A DNA stretch of 9,191 nt from Treponema sp. UBA4319. Lineage in GTDB: Bacteria > Spirochaetota > Spirochaetia > Treponematales > Treponemataceae. Made by a program: the position numbers and the translations under genes. The notes below the pieces were generated by a model, which saw nothing but the letters and a program-made list of their open reading frames with translations, ran no database searches and had not been told where the DNA came from. The stretch is from NCBI GenBank assembly GCA_002393865.1, contig DGUD01000036.1, positions 9,659-18,849 of the forward strand, in the 5' to 3' direction. Of this stretch, positions 1 to 6,243 are shown one piece after another (position 1 is the first letter of the stretch; the number at the start of each line of letters is the position of its first letter).

Positions 1-539
1 TCTGCAACGGCTTCCAGGCGCTCATTAAGACCGGGCTCGTCCCCTATGGCGAAATCCGTGACCCGGCCGCAGACATGCCGACGCTTACGTTCAACACCAT
101 CGGGCGGCATATCAGCCGCGTGGTGCGGACGCGTATGGTGAGCGCCGCAAGCCCGTGGGCGCTCTCAAAAAGCGTGCTGGACGAACGCATCCACCTTGTG
201 CCGGTAAGCCACGGCGAAGGGCGTGTCATTGTCAGCGAGGCGCTGGCCAAGGAGCTGTTCGAGAAGGGGCAGGTATTCAGCCAGTACGTCGGGGAGGACG
301 GCGTTCCCGCCATCACCGAGCCGGACAACCCGAACGGCAGCCTTTTTGCCATCGAGGGGCTGACGAGCCCGGACGGGCATGTGCTCGGCAAGATGGGGCA
401 CAGCGAGCGCACCATGGGAATGGAGGCGGACGGGGCAAGCGCGGACTTGCTGCGGAACATCGCCGGGAATCCGGCCACGAACAAAACGGAGAATTCCTGC
501 CAGAACATCTTTGCGGCAGGCGTCTCCTACTTCAAATAA
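1..539 (+). CDS. purL: Phosphoribosylformylglycinamidine synthase (PurL), 3' end: glutamine amidotransferase domain
   Basis: This is the C-terminal 178 codons of a fused FGAM synthase, open at the left edge; the reading frame begins at base 3. PurL converts FGAR, glutamine and ATP to FGAM in cytoplasmic purine synthesis. The first complete codons read CNGFQ, the nucleophile elbow of a class I glutamine amidotransferase, so the window opens on the catalytic Cys. The other triad members are visible in KMGHSER (His133 and Glu135 of the visible part). HLVPVSHGEGR at 64-74 is also typical of PurL. Fusion of the amidotransferase to the synthase is inferred from the domain type; the synthase part lies outside the window. 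It ends in TAA and is followed by 162 bp without a gene. Identification is firm; full length cannot be judged. Confidence 0.95.
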   Translation, partial: CNGFQALIKTGLVPYGEIRDPAADMPTLTFNTIGRHISRVVRTRMVSAASPWALSKSVLDERIHLVPVSHGEGRVIVSEALAKELFEKGQVFSQYVGEDGVPAITEPDNPNGSLFAIEGLTSPDGHVLGKMGHSERTMGMEADGASADLLRNIAGNPATNKTENSCQNIFAAGVSYFK

Positions 540-560
540 AAGGCATCGGATAGAGCTGTC

Positions 561-593
561 CTGAAGCAGAGCTTTTGGGACGGCTTTAGCATG
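561..593 (+). repeat. Short hairpin repeat, copy 1 (behind purL)
   Basis: CTGAAGC (561-567) can pair with GCTTTAG (583-589) through one G-U pair. The segment shares AGCTTT, a G run and GGCTTYAGCATG, in the same order, with 9150-9186 at the other end of the window. GGCTTTAGCATG here (582-593) differs at one base from the other copy. An overlapping alternative hairpin is GACGGC (579-584) with GCCGTC (593-598). Both copies lie just downstream of a gene. Whether this is a genome-wide family cannot be seen from one window. Confidence 0.4.
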
Positions 594-597
594 CCGT

Positions 598-643
598 CGG
601 CTTCCCGCCTGCTGCAATCTGTCGGCAGAGAAGCCGTATTTTC
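598..643 (+). terminator. Possible rho-independent terminator of purL
   Basis: CGGCTT (598-603) pairs perfectly with AAGCCG (631-636), with an inner CTGC (609-612)/GCAG (625-628) pair. A short T-rich tract, TATTTTC, follows. The stem is interrupted and the T tract is weak, so this is only a candidate. It is the best plus-strand terminator in the gap behind purL. Confidence 0.35.
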
Positions 644-679
644 AAAAAAAGCGCCGGAAGCCAGCAGCACTTTCCGGCG
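644..679 (-). terminator. Minus-strand intrinsic terminator with no minus-strand gene upstream
   Basis: CGCCGGAA (652-659) and TTCCGGCG (672-679) form a perfect 8-bp stem around a 12-nt loop. Read on the minus strand the stem is followed by C and then seven T (the A run at 644-650), the classic intrinsic terminator layout. On the plus strand no T run follows. The region to its right is the plus-strand lipoprotein gene, so the terminator would stop antisense transcription before purL. The sequence is clear; its purpose is inference. Confidence 0.5.
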
Positions 680-701
680 TCATTGTACAAAGAGGATGTA
701 T

Positions 702-1751
702 ATGGGAAAAAAAGGCATTCGTGCCGTCTGTGCCGCGCTGTTCCTTACCGCAGCCCTGCTCTCCGCTTGCCAGAAAAAGGCTTCCGGCTGGAGCGGCTGG
801 CGCACGGATTTTGACAAGGCCTGCAAGGAGGCCGCAAAAAAAGAAAAGAATATTCTCCTCCTTTTTACCGGCGAAGACTGGGACGGCAAGACCCCCGCAT
901 TCAGGACGAGCGTGCTGGAAAGCAAGGAATTCAGGGCAATCGCAAAACAGTATGTCCTGCTGCATATCGATTTTTCCCAGGCGGAATTTGCCCTGACCGA
1001 CATCGGGGATGATGCCAGCGCCGAGCAGCAGCGGCAGGCAAAGGAAATCGAGGCCGAATACGAAAAGCGGGAAGACCTTGCGGATACCTACAACCTGACG
1101 CAGTACCCTTCCTTCTATATATTGTCGCCGGAAGGCTACCTGCTTGCCCGTTTTCCCTACGAGCGGGAGAGCATCGGCACGACGGCGGAGCTGGCGGAAA
1201 AGCTGGCGGAGCTGGGCGATACCATCGCGGCTAAGGAAGCCCTCATCGCGGCGGTCAGGACGAGTGGCGGGCTGGAACGGGTGCAGGCTATAGACGCGCT
1301 CTTTGAGGATACTGCTCCGGAATGCAGGGCATGTCTTGCCCCGCTTGCGGCGGAAGTGCCGCAGCTGGATGCCCGGAACGAAAGCGGGCTGCTCGGCAAA
1401 TATGAGTTGTGGAACGCCTATATCAGGATGCAGAAAGCCTTGCGCAAGGACATGGACAGGGACAGCTCCATCCAGCTGCTCATAGACGCCGCGGAAAGCG
1501 GCCATCTGGACGGGGAGCTCCGTCAGGAAGCCTACTACACTGCGGCCTATCTGCTTGCCGCGCTTGGCAGCCAGGACTTCGACAGACTCTTTACCCTGCT
1601 CCAGCTGGCGCAGGACGCGGCTCCTGAGAGCCCCCATCTCCAGTACATCGACAGGATGCGCGATGCGCTGAACCTGATGAAAGCCGACGCCATCGGGGAA
1701 GGCATAAGCCCGGAGGATGAGGAATCCGGGCCGGCGCACGGAAGGGAATGA
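702..1751 (+). CDS. Lipoprotein with thioredoxin-like fold lacking the CxxC
   Basis: This 349-residue protein has a basic N terminus, a hydrophobic stretch and the lipobox LLSAC (19-23), so it is probably a membrane-anchored lipoprotein. Residues about 30-170 resemble the thioredoxin_7-type domain: a helix rich in Lys and Ala, then ILLLFTGEDW, where relatives carry CxxC directly after the Trp. Here that site reads DGKT (61-64), so thiol redox chemistry at this place is unlikely. A probable cis-Pro lies in TQYPSFYIL (Pro136). Residues 175-330 are mostly helical, with an out-of-place C208-R-A-C211. I chose ATG 702 because AGAGG (691-695) lies 6 bp upstream; longer in-frame starts lack a ribosome site and would bury the signal peptide. 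Its stop overlaps the start of the next gene (ATGA), implying translational coupling. The molecular role is unknown; a binding or chaperone-like envelope role is a guess. Confidence 0.8.
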   Translation: MGKKGIRAVCAALFLTAALLSACQKKASGWSGWRTDFDKACKEAAKKEKNILLLFTGEDWDGKTPAFRTSVLESKEFRAIAKQYVLLHIDFSQAEFALTDIGDDASAEQQRQAKEIEAEYEKREDLADTYNLTQYPSFYILSPEGYLLARFPYERESIGTTAELAEKLAELGDTIAAKEALIAAVRTSGGLERVQAIDALFEDTAPECRACLAPLAAEVPQLDARNESGLLGKYELWNAYIRMQKALRKDMDRDSSIQLLIDAAESGHLDGELRQEAYYTAAYLLAALGSQDFDRLFTLLQLAQDAAPESPHLQYIDRMRDALNLMKADAIGEGISPEDEESGPAHGRE

Positions 1752-3037
1752 TGGACACTGAGCAACCCCCTTCCCTTCCGCTCTGGGCGCTGCTTGCCGC
1801 CGCAGCAGTGCTCATTCTGCTTTCGATGATTTTTTCCGCGTCGGAAAGCGCCTTCCTCTCCATCAACAAGCTGCGGGTCCGTTTTCTCCACAACAAGAAG
1901 AACAGGCGCGCGATGCGGGTATGGAAGCTCCTGAACGACAAGGAGCGGCTCATAAACACGCTGCTGATTGCGAACAACATCGTCAATATCGCGCTCTCGT
2001 CCATACTCGCGTACATTGCGATTGCCCTTTTTGGCAATGCGGGCGTGGGCATTGCGACCGGCACGGCGACGCTGCTGCTGCTCGTTTTTGGCGAGATATC
2101 GCCTAAGACCATCGCGACCCATCACCCGGAGCCTATAGCCTTCTTCTTCAGCGGCTTCGTGCGCTTCCTTGAGACCGTGCTCTATCCGCTCGTCGTCGTG
2201 TTCAGTGCGTGCTCCGGCTTTATCCTCCGGCTTTTCCATGTGGATACCAGCAAGAAGACCGTCTCTTTTACGCAGGAGGAAATCCGCACCTTTATCGAGG
2301 TGAGCGGCGAGCAGGGCGTCCTCCAGAAAAACGAAAAGCTCATGATGCACCGCGTCTTCAAATTTACCGACCTGGAGGCGAAGGACATCATGATTCCCCG
2401 CAAGAACATCAAGGCGATTCCGCTTGCCGCCACTTACAAGGACATCATCGAGCTTTCCGAGCAGTATTTTTTGTCCCGCTTTCCGGTCTACCGGAAGGAC
2501 ATAGACGACATCGTCGGTATTCTCTATATAAAAGACCTTCTTTTCTTCAGGAACACGACGGAGACTTTCTCTGTGGAGAAGGTGATGCGCCCGCCGCTGT
2601 TCATCCTTGAGACAAAAAAAATGTCCAGCATCCAGCAGATGCTCCGCGAGAACCATCAGAGCATGGCCGTCGTCATTGACGAATACTCCGGGACATACGG
2701 GGTGCTCACGAGCGAGGATATCGCACGGGAGATTTTTGGGCCTATCGCCGACGAATACAAGCCCTATGCCCGCCGCGTCGAGGTGCAGATAAAGAACCCG
2801 CGGAATTCGGAGATTGACGGGCTTGCGCGGCTCATAGATATCAACGACCAGCTTGGCACCCGTTTTGTGTCCGACTACGCCGAGACTATCGGCGGCTATA
2901 TCTGCGAGGCGCTCGGCCGCATCCCGCGGGAGGGAGAAAGCATTGTCCGCGATGGCTTTAAGTTTACCGTAAGCCAGATGGACGACAAGCGCGTCGGTAA
3001 AATCCATGTGGCGGAGTGCAGGGAGGCGGAGGAATAA
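1751..3037 (+). CDS. CNNM/CorC-HlyC family membrane protein with CBS pair (first of tandem pair)
   Basis: The 428-residue protein belongs to the family annotated as hemolysin-related or CorC-like, whose better-studied members are linked to Mg2+ transport. The domain order is complete. The DUF21/CNNM membrane domain spans about 8-165, with SASESAFLSIN (29-39), LIANNIVNIALSS (72-84) and GEISPKT (114-120). The CBS pair spans about 200-335, with KDIMIPRKNI (211-220) and VVIDEYSGTYGVLT (307-320) leading into the usual EDI...EIFG. The CorC/HlyC C-terminal domain spans about 345-420, with AETIGGYICEALGRIP (377-392). All family signatures are intact. Adjacent ATGs lie at 1748 and 1751; I chose 1751 because GGAAGGG (1740-1746) is too close to the first. 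It overlaps the lipoprotein stop by one base and abuts the next gene, so it sits mid-operon. Hemolytic activity should not be assumed from the family name. Confidence 0.88.
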   Translation: MDTEQPPSLPLWALLAAAAVLILLSMIFSASESAFLSINKLRVRFLHNKKNRRAMRVWKLLNDKERLINTLLIANNIVNIALSSILAYIAIALFGNAGVGIATGTATLLLLVFGEISPKTIATHHPEPIAFFFSGFVRFLETVLYPLVVVFSACSGFILRLFHVDTSKKTVSFTQEEIRTFIEVSGEQGVLQKNEKLMMHRVFKFTDLEAKDIMIPRKNIKAIPLAATYKDIIELSEQYFLSRFPVYRKDIDDIVGILYIKDLLFFRNTTETFSVEKVMRPPLFILETKKMSSIQQMLRENHQSMAVVIDEYSGTYGVLTSEDIAREIFGPIADEYKPYARRVEVQIKNPRNSEIDGLARLIDINDQLGTRFVSDYAETIGGYICEALGRIPREGESIVRDGFKFTVSQMDDKRVGKIHVAECREAEE

Positions 3038-4336
3038 ATGCTTGCGGACATCGCCAGAATCGTGCTGCCGCTTGCGGCAGAAGTGCTGCTTCTCTGCTGC
3101 GGGGCATTCTTTGCGTCCACGGAGACCGCATATACGGCGCTCTCCCGTATCGCGGTGCGGCAGATGCTCAAGGACAACGCACCCCATGCAAAAGAGGTGG
3201 GTGCCTTGCGCGATAAGCTTGATCGCCTGATATCGACGGTGCTCATCGGAACAAATTTCATCACGACGCTCTCCTCGTCGCTCGCAACCGCCTATGCGCT
3301 CGCCGTATTCGGCTCTTCCGCCGTGTCCAGCGCGACGGCTGTCATGAGCGTGCTCATTATCATATTCAGCGAGATAATCCCCAAGACCTATGCGTCCGCG
3401 CATCCCCAGCAGACGGCGGGCAACAGCGCCCGCCCCATCATCGTCATACAGAAGATACTGTTCCCGCTGGTCTGGATTTTTGACCACCTGTCGGCCTTTA
3501 TCGAATTTATAGAGCGCAAGCTTATCAGGCACAAGCCGCCGCTCATCACGGAGGAAGAGCTGAAGACGCTTATCGATGTGGGCGGCACCGAAGGAACCCT
3601 GCAGGAATCGGAGAAGAAGATGCTCAGCAGAATCTTTGAATTCTCTGACCTGCATGTGCGCGACATCATGAAGCACCGGGCAATCGTCAAGTACGTGTAC
3701 GACACGGATTCCGTGGACACGGTAATCCGTGCCTTTGCGGAATCCGGCTATTCCCGCCTGCCCGTCTGCAAAGGCAGCCCGGAGACCGTCGTCGGGGTGC
3801 TCCACTACAAGGCGGTGCTCTTTGCGGACAATGCGATAACGCAGAGCAAGGACTTTATCCGCATCTGCATGCGGCCGGTGCAGTTTATCCCGGAGACGCT
3901 GACTGCGGTGGAGCTGCTGCAGCATTTCAAGAAGGACAAGAACAATTTTGCGGTGGTGGTGGACGAATACGGCAGCACCGCCGGAATCGTCACTATGGAT
4001 GACATCCTGCGGGAGGTTTTCGGGCGCATGACCGATGAGTACGGGATGACCGAGCTGCCGCCGGAAAAGCGCATCACCGTCATTTCCACCGCGGAATTTC
4101 TGGTTCCGGGGGACATGAAGCTGGACGATTTGAACGATGTGCTGAAGATGAGCTTGTACAGCGAGGATTTTGACACGCTGGGCGGCTGGCTGCTGGAACG
4201 CTTTGGGGAACTTCCGTCAACGGGAGAGGCCTACCGGGAAGACGGAGTCATATTTGTCGTTGAGGATCAGAGCGCCCGCCGCATACAGAGCGTCAGGATT
4301 CGCTTTAGCCATGCGGCGGAGCAGCAGGGCTTCTGA
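3038..4336 (+). CDS. CNNM/CorC-HlyC family membrane protein with CBS pair (second of tandem pair)
   Basis: This 432-residue paralogue of the preceding gene has the same architecture: a DUF21/CNNM membrane domain (about 6-155) with FASTETAYTALSRI (25-38) and SEIIPKTYA (111-119), a CBS pair (about 200-335) with FAVVVDEYGSTAGIVT (304-319), and a CorC/HlyC domain (about 345-425) with DTLGGWLLERFGELP (379-393). It begins with the ATG directly after the TAA of the first copy; GGAGG (3028-3032) inside the upstream gene gives a 5-bp spacing. The two proteins have clearly diverged. The first-CBS motif usually reading DIM-x-PR is DIMKHR here (209-214), while the first copy keeps DIMIPR. The pair may form heterodimers or handle different conditions, but that is inference. 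Its stop lies 2 bp from the stop of the convergent minus-strand gene. Confidence 0.87.
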   Translation: MLADIARIVLPLAAEVLLLCCGAFFASTETAYTALSRIAVRQMLKDNAPHAKEVGALRDKLDRLISTVLIGTNFITTLSSSLATAYALAVFGSSAVSSATAVMSVLIIIFSEIIPKTYASAHPQQTAGNSARPIIVIQKILFPLVWIFDHLSAFIEFIERKLIRHKPPLITEEELKTLIDVGGTEGTLQESEKKMLSRIFEFSDLHVRDIMKHRAIVKYVYDTDSVDTVIRAFAESGYSRLPVCKGSPETVVGVLHYKAVLFADNAITQSKDFIRICMRPVQFIPETLTAVELLQHFKKDKNNFAVVVDEYGSTAGIVTMDDILREVFGRMTDEYGMTELPPEKRITVISTAEFLVPGDMKLDDLNDVLKMSLYSEDFDTLGGWLLERFGELPSTGEAYREDGVIFVVEDQSARRIQSVRIRFSHAAEQQGF

Positions 4337-4338
4337 GC

Positions 4339-4986
4339 CTAGGTGCGCTTTACCAGCTCCACGATGAGCTCCGCCGTCTTTTCCAGCCCAAAGAGCGAGC
4401 TGTTTATGATAAGGTCATAGTGGCTGCGGTCTCCCCATGTCAGCTCTGTAAAGGTGTTGTAATGGTTTGCGCGGCGCTTGTCTATCAGTTTTACGTCACG
4501 CTCGGCTCCATCGGGGGAGAGCCCCTTCTGCTCCACGGCGCGTTTTACTTTGTCTGCCAGCGGGGCCGTGATAAAGACATTCAGCACGTCGTCCGGGTTT
4601 ATCTCGTTGCAGTGCTTGAGGATATAGTCCGCACAGCGTCCTACGATGACACACGGCCCCTTCTTTGCGAGGTTGATGACGACGCGGCGCTGCGCGTTGA
4701 ATACCTGATCTTCGAGCGGCAGTACGGGGGCTCCTTGCGCTCCTGCCGCGACGGTGGCGCCGCGGGGGCTCACGTAATTTGCGCCCAGCAGCAGGGTATA
4801 CAGCAGCCCGGAGGAGATGCTCTGCTCGGTTTTCTGGATGAATTCCGGCGAAAGCCCCGAATCTTTGGCGCTCATATCGATTATTTCTTTGTCGTAAAAC
4901 GGGAGGTTCAGCCTCTGCGCCACGTCTTTGGCGATGGAATGTCCCCCGGAACCGTACTCGCGGCTGATTGTTATAATTTTTTTCAT
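4339..4986 (-). CDS. Cytidylate-kinase-like family protein
   Basis: The 215-residue cytoplasmic protein resembles the cytidylate kinase-like family (Cytidylate_kin2), a P-loop NMP-kinase relative distinct from true Cmk. The N terminus IITISREYGSGGHSIAK (4-20) is the family's nucleotide-binding loop. PCVIVGRCADYIL (111-123) is a second typical block. RRANHYNTFT (171-180) and WGDRSHYDLIINSS (184-197) match the lid and substrate end. The actual substrate is not established for most members, so I give no symbol. GGAGG lies 6 bp before the ATG (complement of 4993-4997). It has its own promoter and a structured leader, and lies downstream of the RluA-type gene on the same strand. It converges on the CNNM gene with a 2-bp gap, and I see no U-tract terminator between them. 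Confidence 0.85.
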   Translation of the reverse strand: MKKIITISREYGSGGHSIAKDVAQRLNLPFYDKEIIDMSAKDSGLSPEFIQKTEQSISSGLLYTLLLGANYVSPRGATVAAGAQGAPVLPLEDQVFNAQRRVVINLAKKGPCVIVGRCADYILKHCNEINPDDVLNVFITAPLADKVKRAVEQKGLSPDGAERDVKLIDKRRANHYNTFTELTWGDRSHYDLIINSSLFGLEKTAELIVELVKRT

Positions 4987-4997
4987 CGTTCGCCTCC

Positions 4998-5096
4998 TGC
5001 CCGCCGTGGGCTGCGTGGAAATCGTCCGGAAGAGCCGCTTTCCCGGCAGGCTCCGCTGCGGCAGCCTCTGGTGCCGGACGATTTTGGGCTGCCCTT
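4998..5096 (-). other. Structured 5' leader of the cytidylate-kinase-like gene
   Basis: A perfect 11-bp inverted repeat, AAATCGTCCGG (5019-5029) and CCGGACGATTT (5074-5084), encloses a 44-base GC-rich segment. Inside are alternatives that cannot all form together: GAGCC (5032-5036)/GGCTC (5049-5053), GCTG (5055-5058)/CAGC (5062-5065) and AGGCT (5048-5052)/AGCCT (5063-5067). A small hairpin, GCCC (4999-5002)/GGGC (5008-5011), sits next to the ribosome site. The predicted transcript start is near 5096, giving a leader of about 110 nt. No T run follows the stem on the minus strand, so control of translation or stability is more likely than termination. I could not match it to a known riboswitch. 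Confidence 0.5.
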
Positions 5097-5102
5097 GTTT
5101 TT

Positions 5103-5132
5103 AGTATAGCACGGAAATGGAGAAAATGTCAG
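5103..5132 (-). promoter_or_regulatory. Sigma70-type promoter for the cytidylate-kinase-like gene
   Basis: On the minus strand the -35 is CTGACA (complement of 5127-5132), followed by 18 bp and the -10 TATACT (complement of 5103-5108). TGC precedes the -10, giving an extended -10. Both boxes match the consensus at 5 of 6 positions. It lies just after the stop of the RluA-type gene. Confidence 0.65.
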
Positions 5133-5144
5133 TTTTTCTTTACG

Positions 5145-5906
5145 CTAAATCGGGGCGGCGACGGCAAGGGGATCGACCTTGAAGGCTTTTGCCAGCTGGC
5201 AGCGCACGGCCTCCAAGTCGCGGGGATACGGCGCCACAAAAGTCATCCGCTCCCCTGTCCGGGGATGATCCACGCTCAGCGAGTAGGCATGGAGCGCCAG
5301 GCGGGAAAGCAGGGGGCGTTCCTCCAGCGGGTCGCCGTTCCAGCGCCGCTTGAAGTCGCTCAGGCGCACGGGCTTCTGGTTGCCGGAATACAGCGGGTCG
5401 CACACAATCCCCAGCCCGTTTGCCCGCAGGTGCGCCCTAATCTGATGCGTCCGGCCGGTGCGGGGGCGGGCTTCCAGCCAGCTGTAAGGGCCGCAGTTCC
5501 CGATGAGCCGGAAGTCCGTGACAGAAGGTTTGCCCGTGCGTTTGTTTACCACCGTGCGGTGTCGTTCGTCCCCGTCCGGCAGGAGCTTCAGGTCTACGTG
5601 CAGCTCCTTCCAGAGCGGATGCCCGTTCACAAGGCAGTGGTAGACTTTCTGCACGGAGCGCGCCTCGAACTGCATGGACAGCGCTCGCTGGGCATCGGGC
5701 GTCCGTGCGTACAGGACAAGCCCGCTCGTATCCTTATCTATGCGGTGCACGGCATACATCTTGCCGAATTCCTTCTCCACCGCAAGGTCCAGGCGGGGCG
5801 CATCCGCATCGTAGCGGTCGGCCGCAATCAGTATGCCGGAACGCTTGCTCACCACGACGATATCCTCATCTGTATATATAACCGTATAATCCGCAGGAAT
5901 TTTCAT
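5145..5906 (-). CDS. RluA-family pseudouridine synthase, no S4 domain
   Basis: The 253-residue enzyme isomerises uridine to pseudouridine in rRNA or tRNA; the target cannot be read from sequence. The signature HRIDKDTSGLVLYAR (54-68) holds the catalytic Asp57. RTGRTHQIRAHL (149-160) and the following CDPLYSG (169-175) complete the RluA core. There is no N-terminal S4 RNA-binding domain: the protein begins directly with VIYTDEDIVVVSK (9-21). An in-frame ATG at 5993 would add 29 residues. I prefer 5906 because the extension looks unrelated to the family and a promoter -10 lies 6 bp before 5906. No ribosome site precedes either start, so a leaderless mRNA is likely. No terminator is visible after the stop, so read-through into the cytidylate-kinase-like gene is possible. 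Confidence 0.88.
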   Translation of the reverse strand: MKIPADYTVIYTDEDIVVVSKRSGILIAADRYDADAPRLDLAVEKEFGKMYAVHRIDKDTSGLVLYARTPDAQRALSMQFEARSVQKVYHCLVNGHPLWKELHVDLKLLPDGDERHRTVVNKRTGKPSVTDFRLIGNCGPYSWLEARPRTGRTHQIRAHLRANGLGIVCDPLYSGNQKPVRLSDFKRRWNGDPLEERPLLSRLALHAYSLSVDHPRTGERMTFVAPYPRDLEAVRCQLAKAFKVDPLAVAAPI

Positions 5907-5912
5907 GGTGCC

Positions 5913-5941
5913 AGTATAGCGCATCTGCGATACTTTTTCTA
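5913..5941 (-). promoter_or_regulatory. Promoter of the RluA-type gene, placed for a leaderless start
   Basis: On the minus strand TAGAAA (complement of 5936-5941), 17 bp, then TATACT (complement of 5913-5918). Six bases separate the -10 from the ATG at 5906, so transcription would begin at or next to the start codon. Confidence 0.5.
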
Positions 5942-6029
5942 TTGGCAGGAGGGGCTTCGGTAGGAATGCCGGACTAACAGCTAGCCGCTGCAATAAGGCT
6001 GATTGTATGGATAAATATTTTAAAACCTC

Positions 6030-6058
6030 TTGACACTATTTGTGAAATGCGTTATAGT
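6030..6058 (+). promoter_or_regulatory. Strong sigma70-type promoter ahead of a small RNA
   Basis: A perfect -35 TTGACA (6030-6035), a 17-bp spacer and the -10 TATAGT (6053-6058). This is the best promoter in the window. No coding region with a ribosome site follows; instead a terminated, structured segment does. Confidence 0.75.
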
Positions 6059-6064
6059 ATAAAA

Positions 6065-6152
6065 AGCTTGTAAATAAGCTGATAAACTCTCTCCGATTTG
6101 TCCGAAAGGACAGTACCGCTCCGGGTCGCAAGATTCGGAGCGGTATCTTTTT
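6065..6152 (+). ncRNA. Putative ~88-nt small RNA or attenuated leader
   Basis: The segment runs from the predicted start of the 6030-6058 promoter to an intrinsic terminator. In order it holds AGCTT (6065-6069)/AAGCT (6075-6079), the hairpin TGTCC-GAAA-GGACA (6099-6112) with a GNRA tetraloop, and the 10-bp terminator stem. CTCCGA (6091-6096) is complementary to TCGGAG (6135-6140) in the terminator's 3' arm, so an alternative antiterminator fold exists. No credible ORF lies in it. It may be a stand-alone RNA or a switch controlling read-through to the FNT gene, 300 bp away. The family is not recognised. Confidence 0.55.
6114..6152 (+). terminator. Intrinsic terminator of the small RNA
   Basis: TACCGCTCCG (6114-6123) pairs perfectly with CGGAGCGGTA (6136-6145) and is followed by TCTTTTT. 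This is a textbook rho-independent terminator. Confidence 0.85.
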
Positions 6153-6208
6153 ATGCGGGTAACGGCAGGCAAAGCCGATGTTTTGTCCGTCTCCGCGCTC
6201 TTTTTGCC

Positions 6209-6237
6209 TTGCAAGAAAGCATGTTTTTTGCGATAAT
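6209..6237 (+). promoter_or_regulatory. Probable promoter of the FNT channel gene
   Basis: TTGCAA (6209-6214), a 17-bp spacer, then GATAAT (6232-6237, 5 of 6 consensus bases). It lies downstream of the small-RNA terminator and would start an mRNA near 6244, with a leader of about 214 nt. Confidence 0.5.
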
Positions 6238-6243
6238 ATAGAA

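Noticed and set aside
591..701. Longer start for the lipoprotein (ATG 591 or 696)
   Set aside because: It would place 2 to 37 residues before the signal peptide, and neither ATG has a well-spaced ribosome site. Much of the 591-695 segment is hairpin and terminator sequence.
1547..3925. A 792-codon open frame on the minus strand
   Set aside because: It runs antisense through the lipoprotein and both CNNM genes, its translation is low-complexity Arg/His/Leu-rich with no domain, and it has no ribosome site. It is a by-product of GC-biased codons.
5265..5963. A 232-codon plus-strand frame opposite the RluA-type gene
   Set aside because: It is antisense to a gene with an intact catalytic motif and shows no recognisable domain.
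6076..6112. Hammerhead-ribozyme resemblance (CTGATAA followed by GTCC-GAAA-GGAC)
   Set aside because: The core should read CTGANGA and the GAAA should follow stem II rather than cap it; the conserved G is replaced and no cleavage-site geometry fits.
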